From an uncultured Roseobacter sp. (GTDB lineage: Bacteria > Pseudomonadota > Alphaproteobacteria > Rhodobacterales > Rhodobacteraceae), in assembly GCF_947493125.1 (NCBI RefSeq), contig NZ_CANLQB010000002.1:124001-188000 (forward strand): 64,000 nucleotides of DNA, read 5' to 3'. Numbering within the stretch: position 1 is the stretch's first letter; every line of letters starts with the position of its first letter. A program made the position numbers and the translations under genes. Below are positions 8,390 to 18,322 of this stretch, in pieces. The notes beneath the pieces were generated by a model. It saw only the letters and a list, made by a program, of their open reading frames with translations. It was not told the origin of the DNA and did no database searches.

Positions 8390-9309
8390 TCTGGATTGCG
8401 TTGGCGGTTGCGGTCATCATCGCACTGCCCTTCGTGATCGAAGCGACCCGCAAACCGATGACAGCCAAGGCCCGTATGCGCGCGCCAGGCGCCTTTGCGC
8501 AACTGTCTCAAGGGGCGACACACTATCGCTGGTATGGCCCGGAAGACGGGCCCATTGCGGTTTGCGTGCACGGTCTTACGACCCCCAGCTTCGTCTGGGG
8601 CGGTCTGGCCAAGGGCCTCACCGACATGGGATTTCGGGTGCTGGTCTACGACCTTTATGGGCGCGGCTTTTCCGACCGCCCAGGCGGGCCGCAGGATCAT
8701 GCGTTTTTCCAATCCCAACTGAACGACCTGCTGACGGATCAGGGAGTTCAGGACGACATTACTCTGATCGGCTACTCCATGGGCGGCGCCATCGCCACGC
8801 GGTTTGCAGCACAACAGCCGCAGCGGATACGCCGGCTGATCCTGCTCGCACCCGCCGGAACCGCGCCCGTTGTGACTGGCCTTCTGGCCTTCGCCGCGCA
8901 CGCGCCGTTGATCGGACGGTGGCTCACGCTGCTGCGCTATCCGACTGTCCTGCGCAACGGGCTCAAGCGTGAGCAAAACCAGCCCAGCAGCGTCGTCGGT
9001 ATCAACGCGATGCAGGAGGCCGAGCTTGACTGGCGCGGCTTCGTGCCCGCCGTGTGGGAGAGCCTGTGCGGCGTCCTCGCCGAAGACATGCGGACGGAGC
9101 ATGAGCAGGTGCAGAAGGGCAGCATACCCGTGCTTGCCATCTGGGGAGAAGAGGACAGCGTCATTCCGCTGCGGTCTTCACAGGTTCTGAGGACGTGGAA
9201 CAACCACGTCCAAACCGCTGTCGTCCCGGGGGCTGGGCATGGCCTACCCTACTCGCACACGACCGATGTGCTGAAACACATCGACAGGTTTTTGAACAAC
9301 ACGACCTAG
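8371..9309 (+). CDS. Alpha/beta hydrolase with N-terminal membrane anchor
   Basis: 312-aa hydrolase. Residues about 6-22 are hydrophobic (VIWIALAVAVIIALPFV), suggesting a membrane anchor. Catalytic features: oxyanion HG at VHGLTTPSFVWGG, nucleophile Ser136 in GYSMGG, acid in GEEDSVIP and His in GAGHGLPYS. The start lies within the 3' end of the preceding gene. Substrate unknown; esterase, lipase or C-C hydrolase activities are all possible. Its stop overlaps the convergent MFS gene by 4 bp. Confidence 0.85.
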   Translation: MDGPPVIWIALAVAVIIALPFVIEATRKPMTAKARMRAPGAFAQLSQGATHYRWYGPEDGPIAVCVHGLTTPSFVWGGLAKGLTDMGFRVLVYDLYGRGFSDRPGGPQDHAFFQSQLNDLLTDQGVQDDITLIGYSMGGAIATRFAAQQPQRIRRLILLAPAGTAPVVTGLLAFAAHAPLIGRWLTLLRYPTVLRNGLKREQNQPSSVVGINAMQEAELDWRGFVPAVWESLCGVLAEDMRTEHEQVQKGSIPVLAIWGEEDSVIPLRSSQVLRTWNNHVQTAVVPGAGHGLPYSHTTDVLKHIDRFLNNTT

Positions 9310-10547
9310 GCGGTACGGAGCCCCTCCAGCCTCCGCTCCCGGATCGGCAGGTGAATGATCGCGCTGAAGGCGCCGACACCGACGCCAATCCACCAGACCA
9401 GCGTGTAATCGCCGTAGACATCATACATCCGTCCACCCAGCCAGGCGCCCATGAAGCTTCCCAGCTGGTGGCTGAAGAAGATGATGCCATAGAGCGTGCC
9501 CATGTAACGCAGCCCGTAGATATGGGCGATCAACCCGGACGTCAGCGGGATGGTTGCGAGCCACAGGCTGCCCATGACGATGGCGAAGAGGATCACGCTG
9601 GTCGGTGTGATCGGCATCATGATGAAGAGTGCCGAGGCGACCGTGCGCCCCAGATAGATGCCAGCGAGCAGATATTTCTTGGAGTAATGCTTGCCCAGCC
9701 ACCCGGCCAGCAGGGTGCCCCCGATGTTCGCGACACCAATGAGCGACAGGGCCACCGCCCCAAGCGCAGACGTCGTGCTCACCCCCATGCTGTCGAGCAT
9801 CCCACCCGGTGCAATGGGGCCGCAGAGTTCCTCGACGAAGGCGGGAAAATGCGCGGTGATGAAGGCCAGCTGATACCCGCAGGAGAAAAAGCCAAGGAAG
9901 ATGAAGGTATAGGACGGGTCGCGAAAGGCCTTGATCAGGATCTCGCCCATGCTCTCTTCGAGCTCGGTCCTGCTGGCCAGCTTAGGAGCGCGCATCATCG
10001 GCAAGAGCAGCAGCACCAGCAGAATCGACAGTGCGAAAAACAGGAAGATGCTCTGCCACGGCATGAACCCCAGCATCCATTGCGCCACAGGCGGGCCAAA
10101 GATCTGCCCGCCGCTCCCCGCCGCCGAGACGATGGCCAGAGACATGGAGCGGTTCTCATCCGAGGCGGCGCGCCCGACGACTGCGAGGATCACTCCGAAC
10201 CCTGTGCCCGCGATGCCAAAGCCCACGAGCCAGGCATAAAGCTGATGTTCGATGGGCGTCACCGAATAAGCCGAGAGCACCAGCCCCAGCGCATAGATCA
10301 GGGCGCCGAGGACGATCGCCTTGCGGTCTCCGATCTTTTCGGCCAGCGCCCCAAAGAGCGGCTGGCCCACACCCCAGGCGAGGTTCTGGATGGCAATCGC
10401 CAGCGAGAACTCGGCCCGCAGCCAGCCGAACTCTTCCGCAATCGGGATCTGGAAGACCCCAAATGCCGAACGGATCGCGAAACTCGCGACGATGATCACA
10501 CAACCGACAATTAGAACCGGTGTGAAAAGGGGTGCACGTGATTGCAT
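9306..10547 (-). CDS. MFS transporter, monocarboxylate/oxalate-formate antiporter-like
   Basis: 413-aa permease with twelve predicted hydrophobic segments in two six-helix halves. The loop 2-3 motif GALAEKIGDRKAIVLGALIYALG is a typical MFS motif A. The overall pattern resembles the MCT/OFA branch that carries monocarboxylates or formate/oxalate. Substrate cannot be fixed. Convergent with the hydrolase gene (4-bp overlap of the 3' ends) and divergent from zapE. Confidence 0.82.
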   Translation of the reverse strand: MQSRAPLFTPVLIVGCVIIVASFAIRSAFGVFQIPIAEEFGWLRAEFSLAIAIQNLAWGVGQPLFGALAEKIGDRKAIVLGALIYALGLVLSAYSVTPIEHQLYAWLVGFGIAGTGFGVILAVVGRAASDENRSMSLAIVSAAGSGGQIFGPPVAQWMLGFMPWQSIFLFFALSILLVLLLLPMMRAPKLASRTELEESMGEILIKAFRDPSYTFIFLGFFSCGYQLAFITAHFPAFVEELCGPIAPGGMLDSMGVSTTSALGAVALSLIGVANIGGTLLAGWLGKHYSKKYLLAGIYLGRTVASALFIMMPITPTSVILFAIVMGSLWLATIPLTSGLIAHIYGLRYMGTLYGIIFFSHQLGSFMGAWLGGRMYDVYGDYTLVWWIGVGVGAFSAIIHLPIRERRLEGLRTA

Positions 10548-10630
10548 CGGCTGGCCTCCGTTCCTGCGAGACTACGCCGCCATCCGCACCGGTCAATTCA
10601 GCATTTTTTAGTCCGGCATAACAAATTCTG

Positions 10631-11737
10631 ATGTCAGAGCAGCTTTTCTCCGTCCGATGGCCGCGCTATGGCGAAGACATGCGAACTCTGGGCGACATCT
10701 ACCAAGGCCTGATCGACGCGGGCTCCCTCCAGCCCGACGCCGCGCAATTGTCCGTCCTGCCGGAGTTCGACCGGATCAGGACCGCGCTCCACACACCTGT
10801 AAAAAAGGGATTGTTCCGCAAGGCGCCCGAGCCGCCAAAGGGTCTCTATCTCTGGGGTGGCGTTGGGCGCGGCAAGTCGATGCTGATGGATCTTTTCGTG
10901 GAACATCTGGACGGAATTCCGGCCCGCCGGGTCCATTTTCACGCCTTCATGCAGGAGATCCACAGCGCCATGCACGAGGTGCGCAAGAGCGGCGTCGAGG
11001 ATGCGATTGCCCCGGTTGCCGCTGATGTCGCAGCATCGGTGCGCCTGCTTGCCTTCGATGAGATGCAGATCACCGATATCACCGATGCGATGATCGTGGG
11101 CCGACTGTTTGAAGCGCTCTTTGCCGACGGTGTCGTGGTCGTGACAACCTCCAACCGCGTGCCCGACGATCTCTACCTCAATGGGCTGAACCGCGATCTT
11201 TTCCTGCCGTTCATCGCGCTCATCAAGGAAAAGATGCATGTGGAGGAGCTCGCCAGCCCCACCGACTATCGGCAGGACCGCCTCGGCGGCCAGCCGGTCT
11301 ATTTCACTCCGGTGAACGCAGATGCGCGGGCCGCCATGGATGCCGTCTGGACGGATCTCGCAGGCGGGCGCGGCGATCCGCTGATCCTGAAGGTCAAGGG
11401 GCGCGAGGTCGAGCTTCCCGCCTTCCGGAACGGTGTTGCACGCGCCGGCTTTCACGATCTCTGCAGTCGCGCGCTTGGCGCAGCAGACTACCTGGCACTG
11501 GCCGACACGATCAAGGTGCTGCTGCTTGATGGCATTCCAACTCTCTCGCGCGACAATTTCAATGAGGCCAAGCGGTTCGTGACGCTGATCGACGCGCTCT
11601 ATGAAGCGAAGGTGCGGCTGATCTGTTCGGCGGCGGCCAAACCCGAGATGCTCTATCTGGAAGGCGAGGGCACATTCGAGTTCGAACGCACGGCCTCGCG
11701 CCTGCGCGAAATGCAATCGGACGGTTGGGGGCTCTAG
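10631..11737 (+). CDS. zapE: Cell division ATPase ZapE (AFG1 family)
   Basis: AFG1-like P-loop ATPase of up to 368 aa. Walker A is LYLWGGVGRGKSMLMDLF, Walker B LLAFDEMQITDITDAMIVGRLF, with the sensor region VVVTTSNRVPDDLYLNGLNRDLFLPFI. In E. coli ZapE contacts FtsZ during constriction; mitochondrial AFG1 assists protein quality control. An ATG 16 codons downstream (10679, MRTLGDIYQGL) matches the usual family N terminus and is a real alternative start. The 3' end overlaps convergent folC by 4 bp. Confidence 0.9.
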   Translation: MSEQLFSVRWPRYGEDMRTLGDIYQGLIDAGSLQPDAAQLSVLPEFDRIRTALHTPVKKGLFRKAPEPPKGLYLWGGVGRGKSMLMDLFVEHLDGIPARRVHFHAFMQEIHSAMHEVRKSGVEDAIAPVAADVAASVRLLAFDEMQITDITDAMIVGRLFEALFADGVVVVTTSNRVPDDLYLNGLNRDLFLPFIALIKEKMHVEELASPTDYRQDRLGGQPVYFTPVNADARAAMDAVWTDLAGGRGDPLILKVKGREVELPAFRNGVARAGFHDLCSRALGAADYLALADTIKVLLLDGIPTLSRDNFNEAKRFVTLIDALYEAKVRLICSAAAKPEMLYLEGEGTFEFERTASRLREMQSDGWGL

Positions 11738-13008
11738 CCGTTCTCGCGCAGGACCGCACCCGCAAGATAGAGCGACCCACAGATGAGCACACGGGCGGCG
11801 GGGCTCTGCGATACAATGCGCTCCAGCGCGTCCTGAACCGATGGAGCCGTCTCTGCGCGCATGCCGACGTGCGAAGCCGAATCTGCCGTGGCGTCGGCAG
11901 GCAACGTGTTGGCCTCCCCGGGGATTGAAACGGCCATCACCTTCTCAGCGACCATTGAGAGAGGCCCGAGATAGCCACCGATGTCCTTGGTGTTGAGCAT
12001 TCCACAGATCAGATAGGTCGGTCGCTCCGGCAGCGTCGCCAGATGCCGGGCCAGAGCGACTCCGGCCGCAGGGTTGTGACCGCCATCGAGCCAAAGCTCC
12101 ACGTTGGGGGCTGCGTCGACCAGAGGCCCGCTGCGCAGCCGCTGCATGCGCGCAGGCCATTCGGCCCGGGCCACCGCGGCCTCACAGGCGTCATTGCCGA
12201 TCCCCAGCGCGCGCAGGACGGCAAGAGCAGTACCCGCGTTCATCATCTGGTGATCTCCGGGCAGGTTCGGGCGCGGCAGGTCGAGCAGACCCCGTTCATC
12301 CTGATAGATCATCCCGTCTCGCTCGGGGGCCACATGCCAGTGCTGCCCATTGGCCAGCAGAGGGGCGCCACGTTGGGCCGCGACATCTTCGATGACCTCA
12401 AGCCCCGCCTCCTCTTGCCGCGAGACAACGCACGGAACGCCACGTTTGATGATCCCCGCTTTCTCGAAGGCGATCTTGTCGAGCGTGTCTCCAAGAAACT
12501 GCTGATGATCGAGGGAAACGGGCGTGATTACCGTCATCTCAGGTTTGGAAATCACATTTGTCGCGTCGAGCCGCCCGCCGAGCCCGACCTCCAGCAGGGT
12601 ATAGTCCGCCTCGGTCCGCGCAAAGGCGAGCAGAGCGGCGCAGGTGGTGATCTCGAAGTAGGTGATGCTCTCGCCCCTGTTCGCGGCATAGCATTCATCC
12701 AGAACCGCCGTCAGGTCCTCTTCGGAAATCAACTGACCGGCGACCCGGATCCGCTCGTGAAACCGTGCGAGATGCGGGCTGGTGTAAGCATGTACGGTCT
12801 TATCCGCCGCTTCCAAGCCCGCGCGGATCATCGCAAGGGTCGAGCCTTTGCCGTTGGTCCCGGCAATGTGGATCACAGGCGGCAGATCGTTTTGCGGATT
12901 GCCAAGCGCGTCAAGTAGGCGCCAGACACGATCCAGCGTCAGATCTATGATCTTGGGGTGCAGGGCCATCATCCGTTCGAGGATGACGTCCGAGGTGGCC
13001 TGCGTCAT
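11734..13008 (-). CDS. folC: Bifunctional folylpolyglutamate synthase / dihydrofolate synthase
   Basis: Cytosolic Mur-ligase-type enzyme that adds glutamate to dihydropteroate and tetrahydrofolate. ATP-binding loop [15 protein letters not shown] is at about residues 47-61; [15 protein letters not shown] and the C-terminal [12 protein letters not shown] follow. Length 424 aa is normal. Its ATG overlaps the accD stop by 4 bp, the common accD-folC arrangement, indicating one operon. Confidence 0.95.
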   Translation of the reverse strand: MTQATSDVILERMMALHPKIIDLTLDRVWRLLDALGNPQNDLPPVIHIAGTNGKGSTLAMIRAGLEAADKTVHAYTSPHLARFHERIRVAGQLISEEDLTAVLDECYAANRGESITYFEITTCAALLAFARTEADYTLLEVGLGGRLDATNVISKPEMTVITPVSLDHQQFLGDTLDKIAFEKAGIIKRGVPCVVSRQEEAGLEVIEDVAAQRGAPLLANGQHWHVAPERDGMIYQDERGLLDLPRPNLPGDHQMMNAGTALAVLRALGIGNDACEAAVARAEWPARMQRLRSGPLVDAAPNVELWLDGGHNPAAGVALARHLATLPERPTYLICGMLNTKDIGGYLGPLSMVAEKVMAVSIPGEANTLPADATADSASHVGMRAETAPSVQDALERIVSQSPAARVLICGSLYLAGAVLRENG

Positions 13009-13955
13009 TTCTGCTCGGGCTCGGCGGCTTTGTCCTCTTCCTCCGACAGCGCATGAGGCAGATCGGCGGGCGGTTCAGGCGGCGGCAGATCCCCTCGCAC
13101 AGCAGGCGGAAGGCCAAGCAGCATCCGTGTGATCGAGATCAGCTCATCCCGCATCTGCCCCCGCGGTGTGACCCGGTCGAGCATCCCATGATCGAGCAGA
13201 TATTCCGCGCGCTGGAAGCCCTCCGGCAGTTTCTCACGAATTGTCTGTTCGATCACACGCGGCCCGGCAAAGCAGATGAGCGCATTGGGCTCGGCGATAT
13301 GCACATCGCCCAGCATGGCATAGCTCGCCGTCACCCCGCCTGTTGTGGGATGGGTCAGCACGACAATGTACGGCAATCCCGCCTCTTTCAGCATCTGCAC
13401 GGCCACGGTCGTCCGTGGCATCTGCATCAGGCTGAGAATACCTTCTTGCATGCGCGCGCCACCCGCGGCGGAGAAAAGGATCAGCGGGCGCTTCAGCTTC
13501 ACCGCCTCCTGCGCCGCAGCAATGATCGCGTTGCCCACATACATGCCCATGGACCCGGCCATGAAGGAGAAATCCTGCGCGGCGGCCACAATCGGCGTGC
13601 GCCCGATCTCACCACTGGCCACCAGCATCGCTTCGGCCTCACCGGTCTCTTTTTGCGCCGCCTTTAGACGGTCGGGATAGCGCTTCTGATCGCGAAAGTG
13701 CAGCGGGTCGGCCTTAGGCGCCTCCACCGGCACCTCGGTGAAAATGCCGCCATCAAACAGCGCCATGAACCGGTCCCGTGGCGTGATGTGCATGTGATGC
13801 CCGCAATTGGTGCAGACGTTCAGATTGTCCGACACTTCGCGGTGAAACAGCATCGTTCCGCACTCTGGACATTTGGTCCACAGATTGTCCGGCGTCTCAC
13901 GGCGCGAGAAGATCGAGTTGATCCGCGGCCGGACATAATTCGTGATCCAGTTCAT
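13005..13955 (-). CDS. accD: Acetyl-CoA carboxylase carboxyltransferase subunit beta
   Basis: Subunit of the carboxyltransferase that makes malonyl-CoA for fatty acid synthesis. The N-terminal zinc ribbon is visible (CPEC and CTNC), followed by the crotonase-like core with [22 protein letters not shown] and [13 protein letters not shown]. About 316 aa. I chose the ATG giving [16 protein letters not shown]; the frame is open a further 38 codons upstream but that part is not family-like. First gene of the accD-folC operon. The preceding 158 bp hold its promoter region, with no element I can name. Confidence 0.95.
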   Translation of the reverse strand: MNWITNYVRPRINSIFSRRETPDNLWTKCPECGTMLFHREVSDNLNVCTNCGHHMHITPRDRFMALFDGGIFTEVPVEAPKADPLHFRDQKRYPDRLKAAQKETGEAEAMLVASGEIGRTPIVAAAQDFSFMAGSMGMYVGNAIIAAAQEAVKLKRPLILFSAAGGARMQEGILSLMQMPRTTVAVQMLKEAGLPYIVVLTHPTTGGVTASYAMLGDVHIAEPNALICFAGPRVIEQTIREKLPEGFQRAEYLLDHGMLDRVTPRGQMRDELISITRMLLGLPPAVRGDLPPPEPPADLPHALSEEEDKAAEPEQK

Positions 13956-14113
13956 GGCGGTTCCTTTGGCGTCCCTTGCCTTTACAGCATGTCGCATTTC
14001 CTTTGAAACGAAAGACCGCTGTCTCTCACTCCGCTCGAACGCGCTTTTCGTTCCTGATGCTTTCGACAAAAACGCGACACGCTTTAGTTAATCCCGTCCC
14101 CGGGAAAGTGCAA

Positions 14114-15013
14114 TCAGCGGCGGATGGCGAGACGCGCGGCCAGCCAGCTGACAACCATGAAGGCGAAGTCAACCGGGAGCCAGGCCGCGACGGCCTCCGT
14201 CTCCGCCAGCGAGAACGGGCTGTGATAGAGCGCGAGACCGGACAGGCTGTCTGGCATCGAGACAATCAGGATGGCCGTGACATTATTCACAAAATGCACG
14301 GCAATGGCGGGGCCCAGCGTGCCCGCCCGTGCCGTGAGGTCCGCCATCAGCAGGCCAAAGACCGTGGCCCAGACTGCGATCGCCTGCGCATTCGAGCCCG
14401 CCTCTTCCGGTAGATAATGTCCCATGCCAAAGAGGATCGACGGGATGATCATCCAGATCACGGGCGATGCAAACCGCGCCGCAAGTTGTTGCTGGAGATA
14501 ACCGCGGAAGAGCACCTCCTCGGCACTGACCTGAATGAGAACGGAGAGCAGCGACATCGGCAGCAGGACAAGCCAGATGCCCAGACTGAGGTTCGAGATC
14601 AGCGGTGCGCCCATGTCCCAGGGTGGCAAAATCCAGATCACCGCATTGATCACGGCCAGAACGATCAAGACGTCCCGCATCTGCATGAAACAAAGGCGCA
14701 GATCACCGAATGTGTCGCCAAAGCCGCGCTTGTGCACCACCCGCAGCGCGACGGCAACACCCACGATCATGAAGCCGAAGCTGAAGAGCAGGAGGAACAT
14801 CGCCACCGGCGTATCGCCGCGGTCAAGCGCATTGGCGAAGCGCGGCGCATTCGCCCCCTGCCAGGTGAAGAGCGTCTGGAAAAACGTCTGATTGCAGAGC
14901 AGATAGACACCGGCGGCGATAATCAACCCCATGATCAGCCGCCAGATCTGCGCCGTCTCCCGGGCGGGAGCGATCAGCGCTTCATGCGCGCGGTAGGCGG
15001 TCCGCCAAAACAT
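14114..15013 (-). CDS. CPBP family intramembrane glutamic endopeptidase
   Basis: Integral membrane protease of the CPBP (Abi/Rce1-like) family, 299 aa with about eight hydrophobic segments. Motif 1 is EEVLFRGYLQQQL (Glu165-Glu166, Arg170), motif 2 FGMGHY with His199, motif 3 HFVNNV. These residues form the family's active site. Roles in this family include protein maturation and bacteriocin immunity; the target here is unknown. It ends 158 bp before accD and lies directly downstream of the large ABC-like gene, 13 bp apart, so they may share a transcript. Confidence 0.87.
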   Translation of the reverse strand: MFWRTAYRAHEALIAPARETAQIWRLIMGLIIAAGVYLLCNQTFFQTLFTWQGANAPRFANALDRGDTPVAMFLLLFSFGFMIVGVAVALRVVHKRGFGDTFGDLRLCFMQMRDVLIVLAVINAVIWILPPWDMGAPLISNLSLGIWLVLLPMSLLSVLIQVSAEEVLFRGYLQQQLAARFASPVIWMIIPSILFGMGHYLPEEAGSNAQAIAVWATVFGLLMADLTARAGTLGPAIAVHFVNNVTAILIVSMPDSLSGLALYHSPFSLAETEAVAAWLPVDFAFMVVSWLAARLAIRR

Positions 15014-15026
15014 GGATCGGTCTCCC

Positions 15027-18000
15027 TCAGGCGTTGGTGCGCGCGTATTCCTGATCGTCCTGCGGGATACTGACGCGCGCCTCGCGCAAAAGCTCCGCAG
15101 CGCCGGTCAGATGGCCTGCAACCGTCTGCAGCAGGCTCATCAGCACCTTCGGATCCGTCTCGATCACCGCCTTGAACTCCGCCGCCCCGATCCGCAAAAA
15201 CTGCGTTTCTTCCTGTGCGACAAGGTCAAGTTGCCGCGGCTCGTCCAGGATAACGGCCAGATCGCCGATCAATCGGCCGGGGCCGACAGCTGTCACATCG
15301 TGCCACTCATCGTCGTCGTCGCGATACCCCATCATCGCATAGCCCGAGAGGCAGAGGTAGGCTGCGTCGGGCTTCTCACCCATGGAGAAGATGCGCGCGT
15401 CGGCCTTCGCCGTGTACCACTGCGCCGAAAACGCCAGAAGGCGCTGCGACCGCGAGTCGAGATTTTCGAACAGCGGGGTGCGCGAGATCACCCGTATCTT
15501 GCGCCGCAAATCGTCCGAGCCGCTATCCTCAAGCTCGGGCGTCTCGCCCTGTTCAACACCATCGATCCGACCGTTCTTGATCTCGATGAACATGTCATAG
15601 GCCGTCGGGTTCTCGAACTTGTCTTCGAGGAAGATCATGGTGGCCTTGGGCAAGAGATCGCGCAGCTTGGCCCGTGCCCGTTTGCGGCTGGCGGCATCGT
15701 GACTGGCAAGAACCGTGTCGAGGATCAGCACATCAGGCCGCTTGATCCCCGCCCGGCTAAAGGCCGCGCGTTCCTGGAAGACACCTGCCAGATTGGTGCC
15801 GCCCAAGCCTGTCTTGACGTCGAGAATGGTCTCCGCGACCTGGCGTTTCAGCCCATGTTCGGACAGGACTTCCGCCACAAGATCCTCGATCAACTCGCCC
15901 TGAACGCCCGCAATGGCAGAGATACGACCGTAAAGCGCGTTCTCCATCAGATTGAGCCGCGGCAGGTAGTTCTCCGGTGCGATAGGGACAAACAGCCCGC
16001 GCATGCGCTCGCGCATCTCGTCGCCCTTGCTCGCTCGTATCTCCAGGATTTCAGTCTTGAAGCTCTCTGGAAATCCTGGGCCGATCTGCTCGGCGGTGAA
16101 GGCAAACGGCACCGTCAGCAAGAGCGTGAACTCTTCTTCGGTCAGTGCCCCATCGCCCTTTTCCTTCCGCCTGTTGGCAATGTCGACGAGCCGCTCATAG
16201 AGCTCTTCTTCAATGTCCAGAGCCGTAAAGAGCGGGTGGCTGGTACCATCCATGCCAAAGGTCTGATGCAGTGTCTCGATCAGGGTCTGCGAGATGGCAA
16301 TCGCCTGTTCGGCAAGGTTCAATTCGGTGATCAGCTGTACCAGACCGCTTTCTGCCGCAAGCCCACGCTGTGAGATCTGCCGCTTGGGCGCAGCGAACAT
16401 CAGGTTACCACCCAGCGGGATCGACGGGTTGAACTCATCTGGATGAAAGCGGTTCACAAAGCCGTCGAGGCCGCGATCAACAAGCCTTTCATGAACTTCC
16501 TCACGCAGCGAGACGATTGACGCGGCCAGCTGTGCGTGCAACTCCGCATCCATGCGCGATTTGAGCATGCGACGGAACATCAGCTCGTCAATGCCCATGG
16601 CCTCGACAAGTTGGAACCACCAGCCGCGGATCTCTTCGGCTGTGTTGAGACCCGCCATACCCGGATCGACCCAATCGGCCTTGATGCTGTCGAGGCTGTT
16701 GCCCGCGCGCTTGGCTTCCAGCGTCGTACGGTCCTTGCTGTCAGGATCCCAAAGCACTGTCTTGGGGCTGGATTTGAGTGGCATCAGCAGGTTGTCCCCC
16801 AGCGTGCCGTCAAAGAGATACGGTCGCGAGTGCGCATAGCCGATGCGGGCGGCAATCACAGACTGATGCAGCTCCGTGATATCGTGCCCTGCGATGGTCA
16901 CACTGCCGCGGGTCGGCAGAACCTCGCGCGTGAGGAGCTCGGCCAAGGCGGTGCGCTCCACCTGGCTTGTGGTCTGCACGGCGACGCGTGCGCCCGCCGG
17001 GATCTCAAGGCTGAAATTCTCCAGCACTGCGTTCCCGTCAGAGTTCCGCACTGTCACGTTGCGGATCGAAATCGCGCCATCCAGATGCGGCAACTCTTTC
17101 GGTTCTCCCTCAAAGAGCTTTTCGTCGATCATGCCTTTGGGCGCGAACCGTTCGGTCACGATCTCCCACCGCAGCGACATGTCCTGGACCTGATTGTAGT
17201 AGGTCAGCAACTCTTTCCAGGGCGAACTCAGGTCCTTGTAGGCGGCGAGCGCCGCGACCAGCGCGCCCACGGTGATCTCACCCTTGATCGCCAAATACCC
17301 CCCCGCGGAGTAGAAGAAGAAGGGCGTCAGCTGGGTGATGAAGTTATTGAGAAACTTCATGAAAAACTTTTTCTGGTAGATCTGGAAGCGGATCTCGAAA
17401 AGCCGCCCGAGCCGGTCGGTGAAACTTGCCAGCCGGTAGCGGAGCCCGCCGTTGGTGCGCAGATCACCGATACCCGCCGCTGTCTCGCCGATCTCGGAAG
17501 AGAACCGGCGCACCTCCACGATGCGCTTCTTATTCAGCTGGTTGATCTGTCGCTGCAGCATCGGGATCAGCCAGGCCTGAAGCGGGATCAGCGCCACGCC
17601 GGCGATGCCAAACCAGACGCTCTGGGCAAACAGGAAGATCACGATGATCAGCATCTGTCCGGCCTGAAAGACCGGTTGCGCCACGGCATCGCCCATGAGG
17701 CCGCCCATGGGCTCGGCCTCCGATGTCACCATGGAAACCAGCTCGCCCTGGCTGGTGTTGCGGAAATAGCTGCGCGGGAAGCGAGTCATGCGGTTGATCA
17801 GCCGGTAGCGGAACCGGCGCAGCATGCGTTCCGCCAGCACGCCTTTCATCGTGTTCAACCGCATCTTCAAGAGCCCGTGCACCACGACCGCCCCGAGATA
17901 GGCAAAACACAACGCCATCAGAAACTGCGTCTGCGTCATGCTGACCCCAAGCACGGTCACCGTTTCACTGGCCGCACCAATCGCATCGTTGATGATCCGC

Positions 18001-18116
18001 TTCGGCAGCTCGAGCGTGGCGTAGAGAAACGGGAAGGTGAACAGCGTGAAAAACAGCAGAAAGAGCTGTTCCCGTTTGGAAAACTTCCAAATGAACGCAA
18101 AGAGTGACTTTTCCAT
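15027..18116 (-). CDS. ABC-transporter-like protein with degenerate ATPase and C-terminal cyclic-nucleotide-binding domain
   Basis: 1029-aa membrane protein. Residues about 15-310 form an exporter-type transmembrane domain. Residues 348-445 match the first half of a nucleotide-binding domain, but Walker A reads VAVQTTSQVERTAL (no GxxGxGK) and the Q-loop Gln is missing (IGYAHSRPYLFDGTL). About 330 residues follow before a second-half-like segment (705-855), where the signature is NLAGVFQERA instead of LSGGQ, Walker B ends LILDT (Thr801 where the catalytic Glu should be) and the switch His is absent (IFLEDKF). Residues about 880-1010 are a Crp-like cNMP-binding domain with GRLIGDLAVILDEPRQ. The start MEKSLF is preferred over an upstream frame. 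It probably cannot hydrolyse ATP. Function unknown. Confidence 0.85.
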   Translation of the reverse strand: MEKSLFAFIWKFSKREQLFLLFFTLFTFPFLYATLELPKRIINDAIGAASETVTVLGVSMTQTQFLMALCFAYLGAVVVHGLLKMRLNTMKGVLAERMLRRFRYRLINRMTRFPRSYFRNTSQGELVSMVTSEAEPMGGLMGDAVAQPVFQAGQMLIIVIFLFAQSVWFGIAGVALIPLQAWLIPMLQRQINQLNKKRIVEVRRFSSEIGETAAGIGDLRTNGGLRYRLASFTDRLGRLFEIRFQIYQKKFFMKFLNNFITQLTPFFFYSAGGYLAIKGEITVGALVAALAAYKDLSSPWKELLTYYNQVQDMSLRWEIVTERFAPKGMIDEKLFEGEPKELPHLDGAISIRNVTVRNSDGNAVLENFSLEIPAGARVAVQTTSQVERTALAELLTREVLPTRGSVTIAGHDITELHQSVIAARIGYAHSRPYLFDGTLGDNLLMPLKSSPKTVLWDPDSKDRTTLEAKRAGNSLDSIKADWVDPGMAGLNTAEEIRGWWFQLVEAMGIDELMFRRMLKSRMDAELHAQLAASIVSLREEVHERLVDRGLDGFVNRFHPDEFNPSIPLGGNLMFAAPKRQISQRGLAAESGLVQLITELNLAEQAIAISQTLIETLHQTFGMDGTSHPLFTALDIEEELYERLVDIANRRKEKGDGALTEEEFTLLLTVPFAFTAEQIGPGFPESFKTEILEIRASKGDEMRERMRGLFVPIAPENYLPRLNLMENALYGRISAIAGVQGELIEDLVAEVLSEHGLKRQVAETILDVKTGLGGTNLAGVFQERAAFSRAGIKRPDVLILDTVLASHDAASRKRARAKLRDLLPKATMIFLEDKFENPTAYDMFIEIKNGRIDGVEQGETPELEDSGSDDLRRKIRVISRTPLFENLDSRSQRLLAFSAQWYTAKADARIFSMGEKPDAAYLCLSGYAMMGYRDDDDEWHDVTAVGPGRLIGDLAVILDEPRQLDLVAQEETQFLRIGAAEFKAVIETDPKVLMSLLQTVAGHLTGAAELLREARVSIPQDDQEYARTNA

Positions 18117-18322
18117 GCAAAGGCTTTCGGTATCGGGCTGACGGCGTAAAAACCTGCCGGCCACCAGACGCACACACGCGGATGTTTGAAGTACTTAGGG
18201 CTGGACTTGGGCCAATACAAGCGCGCAAATGGTCAGCCCTTGTGCGCATCTGAACGCTTGTGCTTGCAGGCGAAAGGGCTGTTGGCTATTCGAACGGGGA
18301 TGTTTTTGAGGGGAGACAGCCC

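Noticed and set aside
14070-14100. A/T-rich motif AACGCGACACGCTTTAG upstream of accD as a repeated element
   Set aside because: Only one copy was seen in the window and no symmetry or known box matches, so it is left as ordinary promoter-region sequence.
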